The notes below the pieces were generated by a model. That model saw only the letters and a list, made by a program, of their open reading frames with translations. It had not been told where the DNA came from and searched no databases. A stretch of DNA of 64,000 nucleotides from Lujinxingia vulgaris (GTDB lineage Bacteria > Myxococcota_A > Bradymonadia > Bradymonadales > Bradymonadaceae), in contig NZ_VOSM01000005.1 in the NCBI RefSeq assembly GCF_007997015.1, positions 310,001 to 374,000 on the forward strand. The letters are read 5' to 3'. This document shows, one piece after another, positions 1-7,652 of this stretch (the stretch's first letter is position 1; every line of letters starts with the position of its first letter). The translations under genes were made by a program, and so were the position numbers.

Positions 1-23
1 GCCCCCCCACACCACACGCCAGC

Positions 24-638
24 TCAGACGTTGGGGTCCCAGAGCACCTCATCACTCCCGGCAGCCACCGACGCCCAGCGGCTGAACACGAAAAACGCGT
101 CGCTCAAGCGGTTCAAATAGGCCACCGCCTGCGCATCGACCTCCTCGCTATCGCCAAGCTTCACCGCCAGTCGCTCCGCGCGCCGACACACCGTGCGCGC
201 CAGATGCAGCTCCACATTCAGCCGCGTGCCACCCGGCAACACAAAGGATCGCAGCGGCGGAAGCTCCTCGTTGTACCGGTCGATCAACCCCTCCAGCTCC
301 GCCACATCGTCGGCGTCGACCCGCGGCATCTTCGGGCCTACATCTTCGGGCAGGGTCGCCAGCACGCTCCCCAGGTTGAAGAGCTGGTGCTGCACCTTAA
401 AGAGCACCTTCGACAACCCCTCAAAACCCTCATGGCCCGCATACACCTCGGCGATCGTCTGGCGCGCCGCGCCCACCACCGCGTTCAACTCATCGACCGT
501 ACCGTAGGTCTCAATGCGATCGTGGCTCTTTTTGACCTTCTGCCCACCCACCAGCCGCGTCGTCCCCGCATCGCCCTTGCGCGTATACACGCGATTGATC
601 GCGATATTCGGATCCTGAAATTTTTTACCTTCACCCAT
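24..638 (-). CDS. Cob(I)alamin adenosyltransferase, PduO type
   Basis: This enzyme transfers the adenosyl group of ATP to cob(I)alamin, making the coenzyme adenosylcobalamin in the cytoplasm. The PduO-family signature is visible near the N-terminus: YTRKGDAGTTRLVGG, then IETYGTVDELNAVVG. The C-terminal half carries FVLPGGT and the Arg-rich ARTVCRRAERLA helix that lines the ATP site. The protein is 204 residues, normal for the family. I chose the ATG at 638 because an AAGGTGAG ribosome-binding site lies just upstream; the open frame runs about 24 codons further but that part is not family-like. It is the last gene of a unit that begins with a B12 riboswitch and a TonB receptor, so it probably activates imported corrinoid. 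Family assignment is firm; riboswitch control of this third gene assumes read-through across a 161-base gap. Confidence 0.93.
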   Translation of the reverse strand: MGEGKKFQDPNIAINRVYTRKGDAGTTRLVGGQKVKKSHDRIETYGTVDELNAVVGAARQTIAEVYAGHEGFEGLSKVLFKVQHQLFNLGSVLATLPEDVGPKMPRVDADDVAELEGLIDRYNEELPPLRSFVLPGGTRLNVELHLARTVCRRAERLAVKLGDSEEVDAQAVAYLNRLSDAFFVFSRWASVAAGSDEVLWDPNV

Positions 639-799
639 AACCCTCACCTTTTTTCTCAACGTATTTCGATGATTGGAAAGCGCTGCAACCCTCAAACGCG
701 CAGCGAACACCTCATAAAATCCAAAGCCATATCAACAACTTACACCCTTGTTCACCTTTCCCAAACACCTCACTCCCCCCCAACCCCCTGTTTATTAAA

Positions 800-2008
800 C
801 TAAAATAACAGGCGGATGCGGCCCAGGGTGTTGGCGTTGGAGAGCAGGTAGTAGGCGTCGATGCCCTCGGCGTCCTCGACGATCGTCACCGACTGCGGAC
901 CTTCCACCAGATCGTCGACCTGGCCCAGCGGAATCGGCCCGGCAGCCAGCGTATCGCAGCGGGGATCCCACACATAGAGGGCATCCTGGTTGAAGGCGGT
1001 GAGCCAGAGCCGCCCGGCGCTATCGACCGCCAGGCTATGCGTGGCATCACCGCTCGAAGCATAGACCTCCACAGGATTTGAGGCGTCGTGCAGCCAGCGG
1101 GTCTCGCCAAGATCGAAGGCAAAAAGCACCGGCGCGGTCGCGCTGCTAAAATACAAAAGATCGGTGCCCGGCACCCGCACCGGCCGCCCGGGCGCCCCCA
1201 CCACCGAGCCCTCGCGCTGACCTAAGGCGTACGAGGCGACCTCCGGTGAGGTCGGATCGGCGCCAAATCGCATCAGCTCCACGCCGGCCTCCCCCCGAAG
1301 CGTCACGCCCTCTGCGCCAAAGACCACCTCGCCAGCGGCGCTCACCACCAGCACCTCCTCCCCATCGACCTCTTCCACGCTGAGCGAGTGCGGGTTCTTA
1401 AACGTCGTCGCCACGCTCGCAACCACCTCCAGCGCGTCGCGCGAAATCACCGCGATGCTCCCCTCCCCGAACCCCTCCGCCACGCTCAAATAGTTGACGT
1501 TGCCCACGTACACGTAGCGCTCCCCCACCGCCACCGCCGAGGGGTTTTTGAACGAAAGATCTTCGATCTCCGCGATGATATCGCCTGTCTGGCCGTCGAC
1601 CACGCTCACGCTATGCGCCGAATAGTTGGCCACCCACAGCCGCTCCGCCCCCGAGGGCGCCGCCCCCTCCTCCACCGCCACCGCATAAGGGTTACGATCG
1701 CTGCCCAGCGCCGCCGCCCCGGCCACATAACGCTCGCGCGCCACATCAAAAAGACTCAGTGTGTTGGCGCCGCTCTCCACCACCCACACCCCGCTCGACC
1801 CTTTGGCCAGATCGTTGGCCAGCGGCCCGGTCGTGCTCACCCGCGAGTCCACAAAAAGATCGTAGCTTGCGCCCCCCTCCTCACAGACCTCCACAAGCGC
1901 ACCGGCCGGCTGCGCCTCATCCACAGGTTCGCCACAGCCAGCAACGAAACCTGCCACCAGCACAGCGCCCCACAACCCATTGAAACAATTGATATAATCG
2001 AAAGACAT
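800..2008 (-). CDS. Beta-propeller (YncE-like) lipoprotein of the B12 uptake operon
   Basis: About 402 residues. The N-terminus is a lipoprotein signal peptide ending in the lipobox VAGC, followed by a short acidic linker. The rest is built of repeated blade-like segments such as GSSGVWVVESGANTLSLFD, ERLWVANYSAHSVSVVD and ERYVYVGNVNYLSV. This is the YncE/quinoprotein-dehydrogenase-like seven-bladed propeller pattern. The ATG overlaps the TGA of the upstream TonB receptor (TGATG), so the two are translationally coupled; a TTG one codon earlier is the alternative start. Propeller lipoproteins beside BtuB-type receptors are thought to be surface or periplasmic accessory proteins in corrinoid uptake (known association; the role here is inferred). 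No catalytic residues can be recognised. Confidence 0.85.
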   Translation of the reverse strand: MSFDYINCFNGLWGAVLVAGFVAGCGEPVDEAQPAGALVEVCEEGGASYDLFVDSRVSTTGPLANDLAKGSSGVWVVESGANTLSLFDVARERYVAGAAALGSDRNPYAVAVEEGAAPSGAERLWVANYSAHSVSVVDGQTGDIIAEIEDLSFKNPSAVAVGERYVYVGNVNYLSVAEGFGEGSIAVISRDALEVVASVATTFKNPHSLSVEEVDGEEVLVVSAAGEVVFGAEGVTLRGEAGVELMRFGADPTSPEVASYALGQREGSVVGAPGRPVRVPGTDLLYFSSATAPVLFAFDLGETRWLHDASNPVEVYASSGDATHSLAVDSAGRLWLTAFNQDALYVWDPRCDTLAAGPIPLGQVDDLVEGPQSVTIVEDAEGIDAYYLLSNANTLGRIRLLF

Positions 2009-4173
2009 CAAAAATCCTCGGCCAGAAGCTCCAGAGAGACAAAAATCGCACGGCCCGGAAGCGGGCGCTGCAAAAAGTCCTGCGCGCGCTGATCGTTGAG
2101 CAGGTTCTGCACCTCCAGCCCTAAGCGAAGCCCGCCGCCCAGGCTCGCGCGACCGCCCAGATCCAGGCGCAGCGCCCCGGGGCTCTGCAGGCTGCCAAAG
2201 TTGTCGAGTTGCACTCGGCTGCGATAGCGCGCCGTGGCCTGAAGACGCGCGTCCTTAAGAAAGGTCTGAAACGTCTCCGCGGGCAGAAGACCGCCCAGAT
2301 CGAGCGTGGCGCGCAAGAAGGCGCGGTGGCGCGGCTGATGCGGAAGCTGCGCGGGGCTGCCCCCCTGGTCGATCGTCAAATACGCCCGCGTCAGCGTGTA
2401 ACTTCCATCCAGACGCAGACGCTCAAAGGGCGCCCAGCCCAGGGTCGCCTCCAGCCCGTGGGCGCGCGCCCCGGAGAGGTTTTGAGCCTGGTAGACGTAG
2501 GCCGAGATGGGCAAAAAGAGGATCATCTGCCCGATCTCGTTATGAAAATAGGCCGCCCCCAGCTCCAGCGCCTGCGGGTTGGCCTCGGGGCCCAGCCGAA
2601 GGCGCAGGCCCGCGTCGGCCACCACGGCCTCTTCGGGCAAAAGATCGGGGTTGCCGCGCACCGCTTCGGTCGAAAGATAAAGTTCGTCGAAGTGCGGCGA
2701 ACGGAAGGTTTTTGCAAGGTTGGCGCGCGCCTCCAGCCGCGGATGCGCCCGCCAGATCGCGCCGATGGCCGGAACAAGGGGCACGTAAACCCTTGAATCC
2801 ATTGAAAGATCCGACACCTGCTCGCGCAGAACTTCTCCGCGAAGCGCCCCCACAAGACTCAGCGCATCGCCCGCCAGCAACCACTCCTCCGAGAGCGCCA
2901 GCGCCGCATTGAGGCGCTGCGCCCCCAGGGTCGACGCGCCATCGGCGGCCTCATAACGCTCCGCCCTGAGCTCACCAGTCAGGTTCAGAAGATGCGCCCC
3001 GGCAAAGAGCCGCGCCCCGCCGGTGGCCGCCACCGTCTGCTGGCGCGAGTAGGCCTCCACATGCTCAAGCGTCATATGCCCGCGGGCGTTCTCGTAGCGG
3101 TACGCGCGGTCCTGGGCACCCAGGTCGGCGTGGGCCTGCCAGCGCTCCCCCTCAAAGGTGTAGCGCAGACTGGCCAGGCGGCGATGATCGTCGACCCGCG
3201 CCAGCTCAAAAGAGCGCTGAAACTCCGAGGGGCCAGCGCTTCCCCCGGCGCCCTCCTCCACCAGGGTGGTCAGGCGAAGTTCACCGCCCTCGCCAACCTT
3301 GAGCACGCCGGTGCCCCCGCCACCAAAACGCCGGTGGTCGTTGTTGCGCCGGGCCTGCAAAACACCCTGATTGTCCACAAAGCCAAAATCGCCCTCGCTG
3401 CGGCGCACGCCGGCGTGCAGGCGCAACCCCGCGCGCTGCCCGGCCACACCGAGCGCGGCCTGCGCGCCCGCGCTCCCGAAACTTCCAGCGCTCAGCCGCG
3501 CGCTGGCGCGAACCCCGTGGGTGGGCACCCGCGGGTTTAACTGCACCGAGCCGGTCAGCGCGCCGGCCCCGTGCACCACCGCCGCCCCCCCGCGAAACAC
3601 ATCGGCCGAGGCCAGGCCCCCCACCCCGAGCTGCCCCACATCAAAGCCAAGACCGGCCGGCGAGCTCAGGCGCAGGCCGTCGAGGTAGACGACAAGCTGG
3701 CGGGGGCTTCCGCCGCGCACCGAAACATAGGCCGGCTGCCCCGGGCTCGACGCCCTCGAGAGCTGCACCCCCTCCACCTGCGCCAGCGACTCGCCAAGGG
3801 TCTCCTCGGCCGCCACGCTCTCCCCGAGCCGCACCCGGGTCACAAACCCCGACGGGTGGCGCGCGTCCTCGCGCGCGCTCCGATCCCCCACCACCGTGCG
3901 CCCGCGCAGCGTTTTTTCGTCTACTTCGTCCCCCGCACCTTCCTCGCCGCGCCCCTCCCTTTCGGAAGATGCTCCCGCCGACGACGCCAATACCCCAATC
4001 GTTTCAACACCTTCCAGATCGCCCGCAGACGCAACCTCTTCAAAAAGGCGCTCCGCCTCCCCGGCTGCGGCCTCTCCAGCGGCGCACACGCACACGCCCA
4101 CCCCGGCGCACCACGCCAGCGCGCGCACCACGCGCACAAGCCCCCCGGGGGCTGTCCTGAAATCCAACATCAT
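2008..4173 (-). CDS. TonB-dependent outer-membrane receptor, probable cobalamin receptor (BtuB-like)
   Basis: A 721-residue TonB-dependent transporter. A signal peptide is followed by an unusually long Glu/Gly/Ala-rich linker of about 75 residues. A possible TonB-box-like TVVGD comes next, then the plug domain (GESLAQVEGVQLSRASSPGQPAYVSVRGG, YLDGLRLSSP). The C-terminal beta-barrel ends in a classical aromatic strand (AIFVSLELLAEDF). The substrate is inferred from the cobalamin riboswitch in its leader and from the downstream adenosyltransferase, not from the barrel. There are two consecutive ATG codons, at 4173 and 4170; either may be used. It overlaps the downstream lipoprotein gene by one base. 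A receptor for another metal chelate is unlikely given the riboswitch. Confidence 0.9.
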   Translation of the reverse strand: MMLDFRTAPGGLVRVVRALAWCAGVGVCVCAAGEAAAGEAERLFEEVASAGDLEGVETIGVLASSAGASSEREGRGEEGAGDEVDEKTLRGRTVVGDRSAREDARHPSGFVTRVRLGESVAAEETLGESLAQVEGVQLSRASSPGQPAYVSVRGGSPRQLVVYLDGLRLSSPAGLGFDVGQLGVGGLASADVFRGGAAVVHGAGALTGSVQLNPRVPTHGVRASARLSAGSFGSAGAQAALGVAGQRAGLRLHAGVRRSEGDFGFVDNQGVLQARRNNDHRRFGGGGTGVLKVGEGGELRLTTLVEEGAGGSAGPSEFQRSFELARVDDHRRLASLRYTFEGERWQAHADLGAQDRAYRYENARGHMTLEHVEAYSRQQTVAATGGARLFAGAHLLNLTGELRAERYEAADGASTLGAQRLNAALALSEEWLLAGDALSLVGALRGEVLREQVSDLSMDSRVYVPLVPAIGAIWRAHPRLEARANLAKTFRSPHFDELYLSTEAVRGNPDLLPEEAVVADAGLRLRLGPEANPQALELGAAYFHNEIGQMILFLPISAYVYQAQNLSGARAHGLEATLGWAPFERLRLDGSYTLTRAYLTIDQGGSPAQLPHQPRHRAFLRATLDLGGLLPAETFQTFLKDARLQATARYRSRVQLDNFGSLQSPGALRLDLGGRASLGGGLRLGLEVQNLLNDQRAQDFLQRPLPGRAIFVSLELLAEDF

Positions 4174-4217
4174 GCGGCGCTCTTTGTCGCGAAGAGGTCT
4201 GCAAAACGATCTTTATG

Positions 4218-4425
4218 ATGTTCAGGTATCCTGACTCACAGCTCCCGAGCGTCGATCATTCACCTCGACCCTCATCGCCTCCGACCGCCTTCCCATCTCC
4301 TCAACCGAGGTGACAGTGGCATCTGGCCGTCGGCTCGCTGCACACAGTGGCGCGACCGTCCCGGATTTGCACCGGGTTCCCTGACACGAAGCGCATCTTT
4401 TAGAAGAAGGCGCTCGGGCGGACTA
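4218..4425 (-). promoter_or_regulatory. Cobalamin (B12) riboswitch
   Basis: Read on the minus strand, this leader carries the conserved order of a cobalamin riboswitch. It has a GGGAACCCGGTGCAAATCC core, then the B12-box-like CGCGCCACTGT, a second GCCACTGTCACC, GAGATGGGAAGGCGG, and a 3' segment TCAGGATACCTGA. It ends about 45 bases before the TonB receptor start, so it can control that operon by sequestering the ribosome-binding site or by termination. The boundaries are approximate: the 5' end is set by the start of recognisable pairing and the 3' end by the CAGGATACCTG segment. Confidence 0.93.
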
Positions 4426-4470
4426 TCGCAGCGCCCCCGCACAGAAGTCAATCGCACCGCTGCCCCCCTC

Positions 4471-4623
4471 AGGGCAATCGCAAAGTCCCACGAGGTTTTT
4501 TTATGGAGAACCCACCCAATCCGTAGGGAGGGGTCTTGTGCCCCTCCGGAACTCCCAGGGCGGGGACCCACAAGGGGTCCCCCTACGGTGGCGGATGGTG
4601 GGGACCCACTTTGCGATTGCCCT
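4471..4623. repeat. Nested palindromic element (MITE/REP-like)
   Basis: A 153-base element bounded by a perfect 16-bp inverted repeat: AGGGCAATCGCAAAGT at 4471-4486 and its complement at 4608-4623. Inside is a second inverted pair, CCGTAGGG at 4521-4528 and CCCTACGG at 4581-4588. That pair encloses two hairpins, GGAGGGG/CCCCTCC (4527-4547) and GGGGACCC/GGGTCCCC (4562-4582). No gene is encoded. It lies between the B12 riboswitch and the metal transporter operon. Mobility is inferred from the architecture alone. Confidence 0.85.
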
Positions 4624-4647
4624 GTGCCCCACCTCCCCCGGCGTTGT

Positions 4648-4662
4648 TGCAATACATTTGCA
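4648..4662 (+). promoter_or_regulatory. Candidate operator of the metal ABC transporter operon
   Basis: TGCAA-TACAT-TTGCA has perfect 5-bp arms around a 5-base spacer. It lies about 95 bases upstream of the metal-binding-protein gene, in a locally AT-rich patch. Position and symmetry suit a Zur/Fur/MntR-type repressor site, but it matches no consensus I can name with certainty. Confidence 0.4.
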
Positions 4663-4756
4663 TTCACGACCGTTCAACGTTAGGGTCCGCGCCCGGCGCG
4701 CCGCGCCCAGAGCTTTTGCGCTTCACTATGTGCCTCTCCACCCGGATGGAGCTCCG

Positions 4757-5710
4757 ATGTCACACCCGCTCAAACGCCAGAAAACCGCCATCATCAAAGC
4801 GATCTTCGGCCTCATCGCCACATTGGTGCTCCTGGTCGCCTCCCCGGCCACAGCCGAACTTCGCGTCGTGGCCACCACCCCCGACCTCGGCGCCATCGCC
4901 ACCGAAGTGCTCGGCGACCAGGGCACCGTCGAGACCCTCGTGCGCCCCGGAGACGATCCCCACTTCGTCGATCCTCGCCCCAGCTTCGTGCCCCTGCTCC
5001 ACCGCGCCGACCTGCTCGTGCTGGTGGGAATGGACCTGGAAATTGGCTGGCTCCCCACGCTGATCACCGGCGCGCGCAATCCGAAACTTCAACCCGGCCA
5101 GCCCGGCTACTTTGACGCCTCCGCCCATATCGTGGCCGCCGACGTGCCCCGCGGCCCGGTCGATCGCACCATGGGCGATGTGCACCCCGGCGGGAACCCC
5201 CACTACACCACCGACCCCCGCCAGGGCGCGCGCGTCGCGCTGGCGCTCGGCCGCCACCTGGCCGAGCTCGACCCGCCCAACGCCGACGCTTACGTGGAGC
5301 GCAGCCGCAATCTGGCCCGCGATCTCATCCGCGTCGCCCAGCGTTTTGAGCTCTTATTTCGCGATCTTCCCGCCGAGCGCCGCCAGGTCGTAACCTACCA
5401 CAAATCCTGGACCTACGTGGCCGGCTGGCTCAGCCTCACCGACGTCATGCAGATCGAACCCAAGCCCGGCGTTCCCCCCAACCCCCGCCACGTCGCGCGC
5501 CTTGTAGAGACGATTCAGGAGCGCAACATCCCGGCCATCCTCCAGCTCAACTACTACCCCACGCGCACCACCGAGCAGCTCAGCGAGCGCTCCGACGCCA
5601 CACTCCTGCGCCTGCCCGCCCAGACCTCCGAAGGTCAGCGCTACGTCGCGCACCTCGAAGCGCTGGCCGAGCGCATCTATGAGACTCTGAATCCGGCCCC
5701 GGCCCCCTGA
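4757..5710 (+). CDS. Zinc/manganese-type ABC transporter substrate-binding protein (ZnuA/TroA family)
   Basis: A 317-residue periplasmic binding protein of cluster A-I. A signal peptide (IFGLIATLVLLVASPATAE) precedes the mature N-terminus LRVVATTPDLGAIATEVLGD, typical of the family. Probable metal ligands are the His residues in DDPHFVDPRPS, GGNPHYTTDP and YHKSWTYVAGWLSL. The usual fourth acidic ligand near the C-terminus is not obvious, since that segment reads QLNYYPTRTTEQL. There is no His-rich loop. I chose the ATG at 4757 because the signal peptide begins there and GGATGGAG precedes it; the upstream open frame runs into the palindromic element. It is first in a three-gene transporter operon. 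Metal identity (Zn or Mn) cannot be settled from sequence. Confidence 0.9.
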   Translation: MSHPLKRQKTAIIKAIFGLIATLVLLVASPATAELRVVATTPDLGAIATEVLGDQGTVETLVRPGDDPHFVDPRPSFVPLLHRADLLVLVGMDLEIGWLPTLITGARNPKLQPGQPGYFDASAHIVAADVPRGPVDRTMGDVHPGGNPHYTTDPRQGARVALALGRHLAELDPPNADAYVERSRNLARDLIRVAQRFELLFRDLPAERRQVVTYHKSWTYVAGWLSLTDVMQIEPKPGVPPNPRHVARLVETIQERNIPAILQLNYYPTRTTEQLSERSDATLLRLPAQTSEGQRYVAHLEALAERIYETLNPAPAP

Positions 5711-5758
5711 ATTAGCGGCCCTCAGCCTCTTTCCCGAACCTTTGCTCGGACGCGTTGC

Positions 5759-6547
5759 ATGAGCCCGGACACCGATCTTCGCCCCAACTTCGACCAGCCC
5801 GGCCAGGTGGCCCACGAGACCATCCCGCCCTGCCTGCCCGAGGATCATATCTCGCGCCAGCCCACGCTTCTGCAGGTGCAGGGGCTGGTCTGCGGCTACG
5901 GCGGCAAGGGCCTGCTCGGCCCCCTGGATTTTCACCTCCACCAGGGCACCTTCATGCTCATTGAGGGCCCCAACGGCGTGGGCAAATCCACCCTGCTTAA
6001 GACCCTCATCGGGCTGATCCCGCCGGTGAGCGGGCGCATCGACTGGAGCCTTCCGGCCGACGCCCTGCGCTTTGTGCCCCAGACCCGCACCCTCGATCCA
6101 ATGCTGCCCGCCACCGTCTTCGACGTGCTCGCCACGGGCCTTCACCGCGGCCGGGGCTTAAGCGCGCTGCGCATCCGTCCGCGCCGCACCGAGCTCCTCG
6201 AAGCCCTGGAGGTCGTGGGCATGGCCCACCTCTGCGATCACCTCTTCCGCGAGCTCTCCGAAGGCCAGAAACAGCTCATCCTCCTGGCCCGCGCCCTGCT
6301 CGGAAAGCCCCGCCTCCTGCTCCTCGATGAGCCCTCCGCGTCGATGGACCCCGAGCGTGAGGCCGCCACCATTGAACTTCTCCACGGCATCCAGCAGCAG
6401 CTCGACGTCACCGTCATGATGATCGCCCACGGCTCCGCCCTTGCGCGCAGCGCCTCAAGTCGCATCATGCGCATCGACCGCCGCGGCCACATCGCCATCG
6501 AGGAGTGCCTGAAAGACTGCCTCGACGATCCGCACCACACCCACTGA
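5759..6547 (+). CDS. Metal ABC transporter ATP-binding protein (ZnuC-like)
   Basis: A 262-residue ABC ATPase that powers the metal importer. The Walker A motif is GPNGVGKSTL, the Q-loop region is LRFVPQTRTLD, the signature is LSEGQKQLILLARALL and Walker B is LLLLDEP, with a switch His in MMIAHGSALA. Its N-terminus has about 38 extra residues (rich in Pro, Gln and Asp) before the usual first strand LLQVQGLVCGYGG, so a later start is possible, although no better ribosome-binding site is evident. It lies between the binding protein and the permease, 17 bases from the latter's chosen start. Confidence 0.92.
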   Translation: MSPDTDLRPNFDQPGQVAHETIPPCLPEDHISRQPTLLQVQGLVCGYGGKGLLGPLDFHLHQGTFMLIEGPNGVGKSTLLKTLIGLIPPVSGRIDWSLPADALRFVPQTRTLDPMLPATVFDVLATGLHRGRGLSALRIRPRRTELLEALEVVGMAHLCDHLFRELSEGQKQLILLARALLGKPRLLLLDEPSASMDPEREAATIELLHGIQQQLDVTVMMIAHGSALARSASSRIMRIDRRGHIAIEECLKDCLDDPHHTH

Positions 6548-6564
6548 TCTTCGCGGGCACCCCT

Positions 6565-7461
6565 ATGTTTGAATTTCTGGCGCTCTACGGCGACCTCTAC
6601 CGCGACCCCATCCTCACCGCCATGATCGCAGGCCTGGGCCTGGGACTTCTCGGCGTGTACGTGGTCAGCCGCCGCATCGTCTTTGTCAGCGCCGCGCTCA
6701 GCCAGACCTCCGCGCTGGGCGTCACGATCGCTTTTTACCTGAGCGCGCAGCTCGGCCTGGCCGGCCTCCTCGCTGAACTTCTGGCCCCGGCGCTGGCGAT
6801 CCTCCTCTCCACCATCGTCGTCTTCAGCCTGGTATGGCTTGGCGAGCGCCCCACCCTGGGCCGAGATGCGCTTCTGGGCGTGGCCTTTATCGTGCCCACA
6901 GCCCTGGTGCTGCTCTTAGGCCCGCTGATCGCCCACGAGCTCCACGAAGTCGAAGCGGTGCTTCACGGCTCGGCGGTGCTCGTGCGCGAAAGCGATCTCT
7001 ACGCCATCCTCGGCGCCACCCTGCTCGTAGTCGTCACCCAGCTCGTCGCCTTTCGCGCGTTTGTCTTCGCCAGCCTCGATCCCCTGGTCGCCCGCACCCA
7101 GGGCGTGCCCGTGCGCAGGCTCGACGCGATCCTCTTCGGCGCCATCGCGCTGCTCACCGGCCTCTCCACCCGCGCGCTCGGCGCGCTGCCCACCTTCGGC
7201 CTCACTGTGCTGCCGGCCATCGGCGCCCTCGGGCTAAATGTCGGGCTGAAGTGGGTCTTCATCATCGCCGCAACCTCCGGCGCTGCCTCCGGCCTGCTCG
7301 GCTACATGCTCGCCCTGGCCACCGACTGGTCAGTGGGCGCAAGCCAGACCCTGGTCGCCGCGCTGCTGGCGCTCCTGCTGCGCGCACTCGGAATGCTGCT
7401 TAACCGCGGCGCCCGCCCCACCCCCTCCTCGGCGCCCCCCGAAAAGGCGCGGCCCGCCTGA
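6565..7461 (+). CDS. Metal ABC transporter permease (ZnuB/ABC-3 family)
   Basis: A 298-residue inner-membrane protein with about eight hydrophobic helices, characteristic of ABC-3 permeases. The N-terminal MIAGLGLGLLGVYVVSRRIVFVSAALSQTSALG is the conserved start of the family. FGAIALLTGLSTRALGALPTFGLTVLPAIGA covers the coupling region. I chose the ATG at 6565 because it gives the family N-terminus; the open frame begins 20 codons earlier, inside the upstream ATPase gene. It completes a binding protein-ATPase-permease operon with its two upstream neighbours. Confidence 0.92.
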   Translation: MFEFLALYGDLYRDPILTAMIAGLGLGLLGVYVVSRRIVFVSAALSQTSALGVTIAFYLSAQLGLAGLLAELLAPALAILLSTIVVFSLVWLGERPTLGRDALLGVAFIVPTALVLLLGPLIAHELHEVEAVLHGSAVLVRESDLYAILGATLLVVVTQLVAFRAFVFASLDPLVARTQGVPVRRLDAILFGAIALLTGLSTRALGALPTFGLTVLPAIGALGLNVGLKWVFIIAATSGAASGLLGYMLALATDWSVGASQTLVAALLALLLRALGMLLNRGARPTPSSAPPEKARPA

Positions 7462-7652
7462 AGATCCAGAATTTGGTTGCATCAACAGGGGGTTGCTGAC
7501 TATCGTCTCCCCCACGGTCCCCATAGACCCTGGCTCTGCCGTGCCCGAACGCCTGCAGGCCAGCCGGTCGCGCATCACATGTTGAGCCGGCCGCGCTAAC
7601 CCATCGACGAGAACCCACGATCGGACTTGTCAGAAAGTCGGAGATGAATCGG

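Noticed and set aside
4272-4667. A 131-codon minus-strand frame upstream of the TonB receptor
   Set aside because: It runs through the riboswitch and the palindromic element, which explain the sequence better.
4757-7461. The ABC transporter as the inner-membrane B12 importer (BtuCDF)
   Set aside because: The binding protein and permease have ZnuA/TroA and ABC-3 features, and the operon is transcribed away from the riboswitch.
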